23,870 nucleotides of DNA. Origin: an uncultured Sutterella sp. Its GTDB lineage: Bacteria; Pseudomonadota; Gammaproteobacteria; Burkholderiales; Burkholderiaceae_F. A program made the translations under genes and the position numbers. The stretch lies in the NCBI GenBank assembly GCA_900538905.1, contig UPZS01000035.1:1-23870 (forward strand). The letters run 5' to 3'. This document shows positions 7,059 to 14,271 of the stretch, in pieces. Position 1 is the first letter of the stretch; every line of letters starts with the position of its first letter. Under the pieces are notes generated by a model, which saw only the letters and a list, made by a program, of their open reading frames with translations, was not told the origin of the DNA and made no database searches.

Positions 7059-8075
7059 TTATTGGTTTGCGAGTTGGCGATGAAGGTTCAGATACCACTG
7101 TACCGTTTGTTTGATGCCGGTTTCAAATGACATTTCGGGGTTCCAGCCGAGCTCACGGCGGATTTTGCTTGCGTCAATGGCATAGCGGAAATCGTGACCG
7201 GGGCGATCGGTGACGTTTTTGATGAGCTCTTCGTAGCGGTGTCCGCCCCAGGGTTCGAGTCGATCCAACAGACGGCAAACGATGCGCATCATGTCCAGAT
7301 TCGAGTGTTCCTCGTGACTGCCCACGTTGTAGCTTTCGCCGGCTTGCCCGCCGTGAAAGATTTTGTCAACGGCACGACAGTGGTCCATCACCCAAATCCA
7401 GTCGCGCACATTGCTACCGTTGCCGTAAAGCGGTATCGCTTCGTGCGCAAGAGCCTTGCGGATAATGGTGGGAATGAGTTTTTCGCTGTGTTGCCAGGGG
7501 CCGTAGTTGTTGGAGCAGTTAGAAATCGTCGCGTTCATGCCGTACGTGCGGCAATAGGCGCGAACGAGCAGGTCCGAAGCGGCTTTGCTTGCCGAATAGG
7601 GGCCGTTGGGTGCATAGGGCGTTTTTTCTGTGAAAAAGCCCTCCTCGCCGAGGCTTCCGTAGACTTCATCGGTGGAAATGTGATGAAAGCGGGCTTGAGC
7701 CAGACAGCTCTTGCGTTTCCAGTAGCGAAGGGATTCGTTTAACAGCGCCACGGTTCCGTTGACGTTGGTGTCGACAAAAAGCAGAGGATCGACGATGGAA
7801 TTGTCGACGTGGCTTTCAGCGGCAAAATGGATGACGCCCGTGATGTCGTATTTTTCGAGGAGATCGCGAACGAGCTCGGCATTGCGGATGTCACCTTCGA
7901 CAGGTACGACGTTTGGCATTTGTTTTTGAGCGTCAAAAGCGCAGCGAGAACCCGCGTAGGTGAGCGCATCCAGGTCGATCAGACGATAGTTTGGGTAGGT
8001 GCGTGCAAAGTACGCTACGAAATTGGTTCCGATAAATCCGGCGCCGCCGGTGACGAGAATGCTTTTTTCAAACAT
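7059..8075 (-). CDS. rfbB: dTDP-glucose 4,6-dehydratase
   Basis: RmlB/RfbB converts dTDP-glucose to dTDP-4-keto-6-deoxyglucose with bound NAD, the second step of dTDP-L-rhamnose synthesis for surface polysaccharide. The 338-residue protein is a short-chain dehydrogenase-type fold: Rossmann GGAGFIG (10-16), the catalytic Thr-Asp-Glu at 135-137 (STDEVYG), and Tyr160/Lys164 of YxxxK. Its ATG overlaps the end of rfbD by eight bases, so the two are coupled. It is the last of three rhamnose genes in the order C-D-B. The glucose-1-phosphate thymidylyltransferase gene (rfbA) is not in the window. Confidence 0.96.
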   Translation of the reverse strand: MFEKSILVTGGAGFIGTNFVAYFARTYPNYRLIDLDALTYAGSRCAFDAQKQMPNVVPVEGDIRNAELVRDLLEKYDITGVIHFAAESHVDNSIVDPLLFVDTNVNGTVALLNESLRYWKRKSCLAQARFHHISTDEVYGSLGEEGFFTEKTPYAPNGPYSASKAASDLLVRAYCRTYGMNATISNCSNNYGPWQHSEKLIPTIIRKALAHEAIPLYGNGSNVRDWIWVMDHCRAVDKIFHGGQAGESYNVGSHEEHSNLDMMRIVCRLLDRLEPWGGHRYEELIKNVTDRPGHDFRYAIDASKIRRELGWNPEMSFETGIKQTVQWYLNLHRQLANQ

Positions 8076-8907
8076 GGGAAGAATCTTCCGTCAATGCCGT
8101 CAGCCAATGCCGCGGCTCAATTGCGTAAGGTTGCAGCGAGTTGAGCGACAACACGCTGTAGGACGGTCGCTTTGCTTTTGTCGGATAGTCGCTCGTAGCA
8201 ATGGGCTCGATGTAGCAGGACAAATCGAGATGCCGCACGATGGCACAGGCAAAGTCATACCACGAGCCGCTTCCTGCGTTGGTAAAGTGCAAAAGCCGCA
8301 TCGGCTGCAGGTGTGCCTTTTGTTCGTAGAGCGAAACCAATGCTTTTGCCAGATCGTCGACAAGCGTCGGTGCGCCGATCTGGTCGTTGACGACGCGTAG
8401 ATTGTTTCGGTTTGATGCGAGTTGCCGGATGGTTTGGTAGAAATTGCGGCTGTCCGCTTTCTTACTGTAAAGCCATGCCGTGCGCACGATCAGGCCCGAA
8501 AAGCCTCCTGAAAGAAGCGCGGTTTCGCCGGCGCGCTTGCTGCGGCCGTAAACCGAGAGCGGATTGACGGGCGCGTCAATGCCGTATGGCGCAGCATTTG
8601 TTCCGTCAAAGACATAATCGGTTGACACGTGAATGACCGGTACGCCGCTTTCGGCAAGAATCCGGGGCCCCTCGGCATTGACGGTAAAAGCGGTTTGCGG
8701 ATCATCTTCGGCGGCGTCGACGGCGGTGTAGGCCGCGCAATTGATCACGCAGTCGAAGGACTCGAGGTCAAAACAAGCTTTTATGCGGGCTTGATCACAG
8801 ATGTCCAATGCCTGACGAGAATACGCACGGCAAGCGATGCCTCGTCTTTGACAAAGCGCGGTGAGCGCTTGTCCCAATTGACCGTTGGCACCGGTGATCA
8901 AAATCAT
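8068..8907 (-). CDS. rfbD: dTDP-4-dehydrorhamnose reductase
   Basis: RmlD/RfbD performs the last step, NAD(P)H reduction of dTDP-4-keto-L-rhamnose to dTDP-L-rhamnose. I choose the ATG at 8905-8907 (MILITGANGQLGQAL), which overlaps the rfbC stop as ATGA; the open frame extends further upstream but only as out-of-frame rfbC sequence. The 279-residue protein has the GANGQLG cofactor loop (6-12), NCAAYTAVDAAE, STDYVFDG (95-102) and the YxxxK pair Tyr120/Lys124. It is slightly shorter than typical relatives (about 290). Confidence 0.95.
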   Translation of the reverse strand: MILITGANGQLGQALTALCQRRGIACRAYSRQALDICDQARIKACFDLESFDCVINCAAYTAVDAAEDDPQTAFTVNAEGPRILAESGVPVIHVSTDYVFDGTNAAPYGIDAPVNPLSVYGRSKRAGETALLSGGFSGLIVRTAWLYSKKADSRNFYQTIRQLASNRNNLRVVNDQIGAPTLVDDLAKALVSLYEQKAHLQPMRLLHFTNAGSGSWYDFACAIVRHLDLSCYIEPIATSDYPTKAKRPSYSVLSLNSLQPYAIEPRHWLTALTEDSSHV

Positions 8908-9479
8908 CCCCGAGCTCCTTCGTAGTGAAAGGCAGGCGCCTGGCAATATTTCTCCCAGGAAGAGGCGGCTCTGTCCTTGCTGGACTGCAGGCAAACGGAG
9001 CCGTTCAGTTGCCAGTCAATGGCAAGTTCCGGGTCTGCGGCATTGATCGCGCCTTCGCTTTCGGGGGCGTAGTAGGCGTCGGTTTTGTATGCCACATGCG
9101 CGACCTCTGAGAGGACTGCAAAGCCGTGAGCAAACCCTTTGGGAATGTACATCTGCAGATTGTTTTCGTCGGAGAGTTCAGCTGCAACATATTGTCCGAA
9201 GGTGGGGGAACCCGCTCGAATATCCAGCGCCACATCCAGAATGCGACCGCATACCGCACGCACGAGTTTGGTTTGGGCGTGTTCGCTCTTCTGAAAATGC
9301 AGCCCTCTCAGTGTGCCTCGCCGAGAAAACGAGGCGCTGTCCTGTAAAAAGTCAATTTTGATGCCGAGCGAAACAAGTGTGCCGCGGTTGTATGACTCCA
9401 GAAAATAGCCGCGATCGTCTCGATAGACGGCAGGTGCCAGCAACACAATGTCGGGGATAGCGGTTGAAAGAATCTGCAT
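8904..9479 (-). CDS. rfbC: dTDP-4-dehydrorhamnose 3,5-epimerase
   Basis: RmlC/RfbC epimerises dTDP-4-keto-6-deoxyglucose at C3 and C5. The ATG at 9477-9479 gives MQILSTAIPDIVLLAP, the usual N-terminus and a normal length of 191 residues; a longer frame upstream overlaps the permease end and is not protein-like. The cupin-fold signatures are visible: DDRGYFLESY, the catalytic His61 in LRGLHFQ, DVALDIRAGSPTFGQ, and YIPKGFAHGF followed by the Tyr-rich YKTDAYY. It opens the coupled rfbC-rfbD-rfbB cassette and starts about 50 bases after the ABC permease stop. No promoter or terminator is evident between them. Confidence 0.95.
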   Translation of the reverse strand: MQILSTAIPDIVLLAPAVYRDDRGYFLESYNRGTLVSLGIKIDFLQDSASFSRRGTLRGLHFQKSEHAQTKLVRAVCGRILDVALDIRAGSPTFGQYVAAELSDENNLQMYIPKGFAHGFAVLSEVAHVAYKTDAYYAPESEGAINAADPELAIDWQLNGSVCLQSSKDRAASSWEKYCQAPAFHYEGARG

Positions 9480-9531
9480 GAGCGATCTTCTCGATGGCCT
9501 CGAGGCCTCAAAAACAAAGCAATGACGCGGA

Positions 9532-10569
9532 TTAGGCGTAACGGGCTTGAGTGCTGCGCAAAAGTAGAACAAGCAAAAACGGCACCCCCACAAGACTTGT
9601 GACGATGCCGACCGGTAGAACGGCGCCGGCAGAGAGCAGTTTAGCGGCCACGGAACTTGCGAGCATCAGCATGGCGCCGGTCAAAAGACTTCCTGGCAAA
9701 AGATAGCGCTGATCTTCGCCGAGCGTCAATTTGGCCAGATGCGGTGCAACCAGTCCGACGAAGCTGACGGTTCCGATAAAGGAAACGGAGCAGGCGATCA
9801 GCAGCGCACTAATGCCAAAAGCGACAACGCGAAGACGACGCACGGGAACGCCCAGGCTCAGGGCTCTTTCTTCACCGATGGTGAGCGTCGTTAATTCCCA
9901 CGAGCGACCGATCAAATATGCCGCTGCGGCGATCACGGCGGCAGCGGCTGCTGCCGTGCTGGTCCATGTGCTGCGCTCCAGGTTTCCGAAGGTCCAGCCG
10001 CTGATGAGTTGCGCGACTTCGGGGCTTGCATGGTACTGCAGGAATTGCTGCAGTGCCATGAAAAAGAAGTTCATGACGATACCCGCCAGGATCACTGTCG
10101 AAGGCGACATGCCGCGCCGGCCGCCGAGCCAGTAGATGGCTGCAGACACGATGATGGCCATGGAAAAAGCGGCAAGTGCCGTGCCGAGCCAAAGCATGCC
10201 GAAAATCGTAAATCCGACGGTGATGGCGCCGGCTGCACCGAATCCGGCGGCCGAGGAAATACCCAGTGTTGAGGGACTTGCCAATGCATTGCCGGTGATG
10301 TTTTGAATTTGCAGGCCGGCCAACGATAAGGCGGCCCCTACGAAGAAAGCCGTCAGCGTCATCGGCAGACGAATGGACCAGACGATGACGGCTTCAGCTG
10401 TGCCGGCTTCTGGCCCTTGCAGCAGAGCCTGAAGCACCGCGGCAAGTTTCATGCCGGAAGAGCCCGTCATCAGGTCTGCTAAGGCAAGCAAAACGACTCC
10501 GACACCACCGGCCGCGAGAATGCGCAGGCGTTTTTGGCTTTGAAGTCGGTATTGCAGGTCGCAACTCAC
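9532..10569 (-). CDS. FecCD-type ABC importer permease
   Basis: This 345-residue, highly hydrophobic inner-membrane protein belongs to the FecCD/BtuC permease family, which normally has ten membrane helices and works as a dimer. Characteristic stretches are RLPMTLTAFFVGAALSLAG (about 67-85), GNALASPSTLGISSAAGFGA, and SFIGTVSFVGLVAPHLAK, the latter forming the coupling-helix region that contacts the ATPase. Translation probably starts at a GTG (10567-10569) with AAAGGAAA upstream. It begins 24 bases after the binding-protein stop and is clearly co-transcribed with it. The ATPase expected next is displaced behind the rhamnose genes. Substrate could be ferric siderophore, haem, cobalamin or a metal chelate. 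Confidence 0.93.
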   Translation of the reverse strand: MSCDLQYRLQSQKRLRILAAGGVGVVLLALADLMTGSSGMKLAAVLQALLQGPEAGTAEAVIVWSIRLPMTLTAFFVGAALSLAGLQIQNITGNALASPSTLGISSAAGFGAAGAITVGFTIFGMLWLGTALAAFSMAIIVSAAIYWLGGRRGMSPSTVILAGIVMNFFFMALQQFLQYHASPEVAQLISGWTFGNLERSTWTSTAAAAAAVIAAAAYLIGRSWELTTLTIGEERALSLGVPVRRLRVVAFGISALLIACSVSFIGTVSFVGLVAPHLAKLTLGEDQRYLLPGSLLTGAMLMLASSVAAKLLSAGAVLPVGIVTSLVGVPFLLVLLLRSTQARYA

Positions 10570-10593
10570 GATTCGTTTTCCTTTGCGATCGGT

Positions 10594-11718
10594 TTAGCGT
10601 TCGAGCTTGATGAAGAACGTTCCCGAGCCGTCAACTTCAGGCAGATACGTTTTCCAGAATCGGTTGTATTCGGCAAGCGGATCAAAATCGGCAAATGTTT
10701 CAGGGTAGATGATTTTGGCGAGATCCATCAGATATGTGTAGTCAACCATGGAGCGTAGAGAGCCGTGATCAACGCCGTAGATCTCTCCGGTTTTGACGGC
10801 TTCAAGGGTTTTCCATTCGGGACGAGAGGCAAAGCCGCGCAGCCGCGATTGTGCTTCTTTGGGGGAGACGGAAAGCCCCATGCGCATTTGATCGGTGTCA
10901 TGAGCGCCTTGCCAGATACTGCCGGTGATGATAACAATCTGCGGATTGTGTGCTAGCACGTATTCGCGGGAAAGTGCTGCGTAGGGCTGCTTCATGTCCG
11001 CGGCAATGTTGTTTGCCTGCAGCTGATTGAGAATGCCGCCCCAGAGCACGCCCTTGTTGTATGTGTTGCCATATTCGCCCGGGCCCTTGCTTCCGGTTTC
11101 GACGTAGACGCGGCGGGCTTTGGCTGATTCGGGGAGTTTGGAAACGCGCTCGCGGACGATATCGGCAACTTCAAGATAGCGTCGATTCAGACTTTCGGCC
11201 GTGGATTTCTGATTGAGCAGTTCGCCTAGGATTTTCGTACTTTGCGTGTGATTGGCAGCGGTAAGCGCGTGGTAGTCGAGCACCACGGTCGGAATGCCGG
11301 CTTTCTGAAGAACTTCGACGCGTTTGTTGTTGTCGGCGTACTGGCTCTTGTTGATCAACAGGAGATCGGGCTTGAGCGAAATGATCTTTTCCGTGTTGAG
11401 AATGTTGTCGTGGTAGCCGCCGATGCTCGGGATTTTCTTGATCTCAGGAAAAGACTTCGTCAGCGCAGTGTATTCGCCAAAACGCGTGGCCTGCCAGCCG
11501 TCCTGAGGCAGGGCGACGACTTTTTTCAAACTCTCGGTTCCGCCCACCATCAGAAAGTTAAGGATGTAGTTTCCCACGACGATGCGCTGCGGCGTCTCTT
11601 TGAGCGTGATCGTGCGATTCTCGAGATCGGTGATGGTTATGGGGGCGGCATCTGCACTCAGCGACAACATGCCGAAAAGCAAAACAAGGGTAGCGGATTG
11701 AAAAAGACGACCGAGCAT
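10594..11718 (-). CDS. Periplasmic substrate-binding protein of the FecCD-type importer
   Basis: A 374-residue exported protein of the class III (BtuF/FepB-like) binding proteins, with two lobes joined by a long helix. The N-terminus is a clear signal peptide (hydrophobic LVLLFGMLSLS, cleavage near SADA-AP at residues 24-25) without a lipobox cysteine, so it should be soluble in the periplasm. Family features include TITLKETPQRIVVGN at the start of the mature part and the SLKPDLLLINKS strand. At about 350 mature residues it is longer than typical siderophore-binding proteins. It is first in the operon with the permease 24 bases downstream. No Fur box or riboswitch was recognised upstream, so the substrate remains open. 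Confidence 0.88.
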   Translation of the reverse strand: MLGRLFQSATLVLLFGMLSLSADAAPITITDLENRTITLKETPQRIVVGNYILNFLMVGGTESLKKVVALPQDGWQATRFGEYTALTKSFPEIKKIPSIGGYHDNILNTEKIISLKPDLLLINKSQYADNNKRVEVLQKAGIPTVVLDYHALTAANHTQSTKILGELLNQKSTAESLNRRYLEVADIVRERVSKLPESAKARRVYVETGSKGPGEYGNTYNKGVLWGGILNQLQANNIAADMKQPYAALSREYVLAHNPQIVIITGSIWQGAHDTDQMRMGLSVSPKEAQSRLRGFASRPEWKTLEAVKTGEIYGVDHGSLRSMVDYTYLMDLAKIIYPETFADFDPLAEYNRFWKTYLPEVDGSGTFFIKLER

Positions 11719-11757
11719 ATCCGAAATCTCAAAGAGGACGGCGCGCGACTGCCGCCA

Positions 11758-11784
11758 GTATGATGTTTTTGCTTTTCGTATGAT
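11758..11784. repeat. 7-bp direct repeat upstream of the binding-protein gene
   Basis: GTATGAT occurs at 11758-11764 and 11778-11784, exactly 20 bases (about two helical turns) apart, 40-66 bases upstream of the binding-protein ATG. The spacing suits a dimeric regulator, but the match is short and could be chance. Confidence 0.25.
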
Positions 11785-11871
11785 ACCCGTGCTTTTTCAG
11801 GATGCCATAGCTCGAAAGACGTACGACAACAGTGAACAAGAATTTGGCAGAAACGGGCAATCCGGAGGAAC

Positions 11872-11906
11872 AAAAAAAGGAAGCGCCTCAAGTTAGAAGC
11901 GCTTCC
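11872..11906 (-). terminator. Strong terminator of the NSS transporter gene
   Basis: On the minus strand GGAAGCGC (11906-11899) and GCGCTTCC (11886-11879) form a perfect 8-bp stem with a 12-base loop, followed by seven U residues. It lies 24 bases after the transporter stop. Confidence 0.9.
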
Positions 11907-11930
11907 TGTCCGGTCGGATACAACCCGCTG

Positions 11931-13328
11931 TTAGGCGAAGAAGCCTCGCAAGCCGTATGCGAAGATCGCAATGATCACGACTGGAATGACATAGCGCACC
12001 CAGACAAACCAAAGGCCGGTGGTTTGATGCGGCAGCGTACCGCAGTTGTCGATTTCGTCCTTGGCGTTGTTTTTCATAATCCAACCCACGAAAATGGTGG
12101 CGCCGAGTGCTGTGATCACAAAGCAGATGTTGCCGCTCACAAAGTCGAACGCATCGAAAATGTTGCGATCGAGAATGCGTACGTCGCGCCACGGGCCATA
12201 GGCAAGAATGCAAGGCAGATTGCCGAACAGGAAGATGCCGCCAAGCGTCAGATTGATGGCGCGGCCCAGGCTGATGCGCAGACGTTCAACAAGCACGCTG
12301 ATGATCACTTGATAGATGGTCAGCGACGTCGTCAGAGCAGCAATCACCAGCAACAGGAAGAAGACGATCGCAAAGAAGTTGCCGAGGAACATTTCGGAGA
12401 ATGCGATCGGAAGAGACTTGAAGACCAGAGACGGGCCGGAATCGGGAGCCAAATTGGCGCTAAAGAGCGACGGAAAGATCATGAAGCCCGCCATTACGGC
12501 CACCAGCGTATTGATGATGCCCGTAATAACAGCTGTCTTGACCATGTCTTCCTTCTGGTTCAGGTGCGAAGAAAGCGTGATCATCACACCGAAACCAAGT
12601 GACAGGGCAAAGAACACCTGGCCGAGCACGTCAAGGAAAAGTCGGGGTGTGATTTTGGAGAAGTCAGGCGTCAGGTAGAAGCTCACGCCGGCTGCAGCAT
12701 CGTCGAGCGTGAGGTTGCGAATCACCATGATCAGCAGGCACAGCAGCAACAGAGGCATCAGGTACTTCACCGAGCGTTCGATGCCCTGAATGACGCCTTT
12801 GCGCAGGATCACCCAGTTGATGAGAACGAAGACGAGCGTGTAGCAGGTGATTGCAAAGGGCGAATGTTCAATGGTGTCGGAATAGAAACTTTCGGTGAGT
12901 TCTTTCGTGATAGGACTCGAAAGGTCCAGGCCTCCGGCAACGCCTGCTGCGCCGAGGAAAATATGCCAGATGTATGAGATCACCCAGCCGCCGATTACCA
13001 TGTAGTAGGCGAGAATGCCGAAGGCGCCCAAAAGCCCTGTGTAGCCGAAGAGTTTCCATAAGGGACTCGGAGAATAGCCGGGAGCACGGCCAGCCAAAGC
13101 AAAGGCGTCGACGCTGTTGGCCTGTGCGCGGCGGCCGATGACGTTTTCAACAAGGATAATGGGAATGCCGACGAGCATCATGACGGCAATGAAGGTGAGC
13201 ACGTATGCGCCACCGCCGTTTTCACCGACGAGATAAGGAAAGCGCCATGTGGCGCCGAATCCGATCGTCGCGCCGGCAACGGTCAGGATATAGGTCAAGC
13301 GGCTTGACCAGGTTTGTCGTGTACTCAC
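11931..13328 (-). CDS. Sodium-dependent transporter of the NSS (SNF) family
   Basis: A multi-helix inner-membrane symporter that couples uptake of an amino acid or related solute to sodium. I choose the GTG at 13326-13328 (reads STRQTWSSRLTYILTVAGAT), preceded by GGGAG; a longer frame to a TTG at 13409 would include the leader hairpin. The product is 465 residues, normal for bacterial members with 11-12 helices. The family signature is in helix 1: GATIGFGATWRFPYLVGENG (19-38) followed by GGAYVL, matching the unwound sodium-binding segment of LeuT. The substrate cannot be read from the sequence. A terminator-like hairpin stands in the leader and a strong terminator follows the gene. Confidence 0.93.
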   Translation of the reverse strand: MSTRQTWSSRLTYILTVAGATIGFGATWRFPYLVGENGGGAYVLTFIAVMMLVGIPIILVENVIGRRAQANSVDAFALAGRAPGYSPSPLWKLFGYTGLLGAFGILAYYMVIGGWVISYIWHIFLGAAGVAGGLDLSSPITKELTESFYSDTIEHSPFAITCYTLVFVLINWVILRKGVIQGIERSVKYLMPLLLLCLLIMVIRNLTLDDAAAGVSFYLTPDFSKITPRLFLDVLGQVFFALSLGFGVMITLSSHLNQKEDMVKTAVITGIINTLVAVMAGFMIFPSLFSANLAPDSGPSLVFKSLPIAFSEMFLGNFFAIVFFLLLVIAALTTSLTIYQVIISVLVERLRISLGRAINLTLGGIFLFGNLPCILAYGPWRDVRILDRNIFDAFDFVSGNICFVITALGATIFVGWIMKNNAKDEIDNCGTLPHQTTGLWFVWVRYVIPVVIIAIFAYGLRGFFA

Positions 13329-13364
13329 CCGTTTTCTCCCGAAAATTTGTTCTTCTTCTATTGC

Positions 13365-13396
13365 AAAAAGAGTCCCGGCAGACAGCCCGGGATCTC
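13365..13396 (-). terminator. Terminator-like hairpin in the NSS transporter leader
   Basis: On the minus strand GAG-A-TCCCGG (13396-13387) pairs with CCGGGACTC (13378-13370): a 9-bp stem with one bulged A and an 8-base loop, followed by UUUUUG. It lies 37 bases before the GTG start and downstream of a candidate promoter. It could attenuate transporter expression, or simply be a second stop for the upstream tRNA transcript. No leader peptide was found. Confidence 0.55.
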
Positions 13397-13426
13397 GGAA
13401 TTCTTGCAACTATTTACCCATTTTCG

Positions 13427-13453
13427 ACTATACCATATAACCTAATATGACAA
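13427..13453 (-). promoter_or_regulatory. Candidate promoter of the NSS transporter gene
   Basis: On the minus strand TTGTCA (13453-13448) and an extended -10, TGGTATAGT with the hexamer at 13432-13427, are separated by 15 bases. The short spacing is offset by the TGn extension. Transcription would start near 13420, giving a leader of about 90 bases that contains the hairpin at 13365-13396. Confidence 0.4.
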
Positions 13454-13500
13454 TGCGTCTGTTCGAGCATTTCCTGGCGGTTGAGGGCCTTGTTGCAAAC

Positions 13501-13524
13501 AAAAAATCCGCTGATGCGAGCGGA
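13501..13524 (-). terminator. Terminator of tRNA-Ala
   Basis: On the minus strand TCCGC (13524-13520) pairs with GCGGA (13511-13507), followed by six U residues, 19 bases after the tRNA CCA end. A second TCCGC-like arm just upstream offers an alternative pairing. Confidence 0.65.
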
Positions 13525-13542
13525 CATCGGCGGACTTTTGAG

Positions 13543-13618
13543 TGGTGGAGATGAGGGGGATCGAACCCCTGACCTCTGCATTGCGAACGCAGCGCTCTCC
13601 CAGCTGAGCTACACCCCC
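13543..13618 (-). tRNA. tRNA-Ala (anticodon CGC)
   Basis: The minus strand folds as a complete cloverleaf of 76 bases including an encoded CCA. The acceptor stem is GGGGGTG with CATCTCC, the D-arm reads TAGCTCAGCTGGGAGAGC, and the T-arm contains GGTTCGATCC. The anticodon stem CTGCG/TGCAG encloses the loop TTCGCAA, giving anticodon CGC, which reads GCG codons. GCG is frequent in the neighbouring genes. It stands alone and is followed by a terminator. Confidence 0.97.
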
Positions 13619-13739
13619 ACTGATCAAATTTTTCAACCGCAAGCATACGCCTGCGAAGGAGGCATTATGCCCGAGGCGGACATTGAAAGCAAGAGCCTAA
13701 GGCGCCTCGAACGGAGGTTCAAAGCGCCATTTCTCAACG

Positions 13740-14075
13740 TTAGGCAACTGCTTTTTCAACAAATTCCTTGAACGGAGCAATGCTCTTGGGCTCAATGAGC
13801 GTGTCGACCGGTTGGCCGTCTTTGAGAACGACAAACACAGGGATGTGACGCACATCGAACTTTTCCTTGATGCCGGGGTTGTTGTCGAAATCGCAACTGG
13901 CAAAAACCAGTTTGTCGCTGTAGTCCTTGGCGAATTGCATGAACAGCGGTTGGAGCCGGCGGCAGTCAGGACACCACTGTGCGCCGATGGCAAGAAGTAC
14001 GGGCTTTTGGCTTTCTGCGACAACCGAGTCAAAGTTGGTGTCAGTTACCATCGTGATGTTGGGCATGGTCTGCAT
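13740..14075 (-). CDS. Thioredoxin-like protein with a CPDC active site
   Basis: A 111-residue cytosolic single-domain thioredoxin-fold protein. The start at 14073-14075 ([10 protein letters not shown]) is supported by GAGGAA ten bases upstream; the frame runs further upstream without protein-like sequence. The redox motif is W34-C-P-D-C38 rather than the WCGPC of classical thioredoxins, and the cis-proline follows Ile78 (HIPVFVV). [14 protein letters not shown] replaces the usual PVLVDFWAxWC, losing the buried Asp. Both cysteines are kept, so it is probably an active thiol oxidoreductase with altered redox potential or partners. It is a single gene, divergent from ftsK. Confidence 0.88.
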   Translation of the reverse strand: MQTMPNITMVTDTNFDSVVAESQKPVLLAIGAQWCPDCRRLQPLFMQFAKDYSDKLVFASCDFDNNPGIKEKFDVRHIPVFVVLKDGQPVDTLIEPKSIAPFKEFVEKAVA

Positions 14076-14256
14076 AGCGGTACGTTCCTCGAAAAGACAT
14101 GAGATGGAGGCAGTATATCCGACAAGTGGACTCAGGTATTTATGAGTAATCTGATTTTGTTTTGCCAAATGTACGCAACCTTCCAAGCTGTTGAAAACTC
14201 CGCAAAATCTCGCTGTGGGAACAAGTCCAAAACGGCGAGAAAAGCGCGGAAATCTT

Positions 14257-14262
14257 TATAAT
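14257..14262 (+). promoter_or_regulatory. Consensus -10 box directly before ftsK
   Basis: A perfect TATAAT lies nine bases before the ftsK ATG (14272). Transcription would start around 14268-14270, leaving almost no 5' leader. No convincing -35 is seen at 17 bases (GGCGAG). Confidence 0.45.
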
Positions 14263-14271
14263 TCATCGGCT

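Noticed and set aside
11719..11870. Cobalamin riboswitch or Fur box upstream of the binding-protein gene
   Set aside because: No B12-box, no Fur consensus and no convincing fold; only a short direct repeat is visible.
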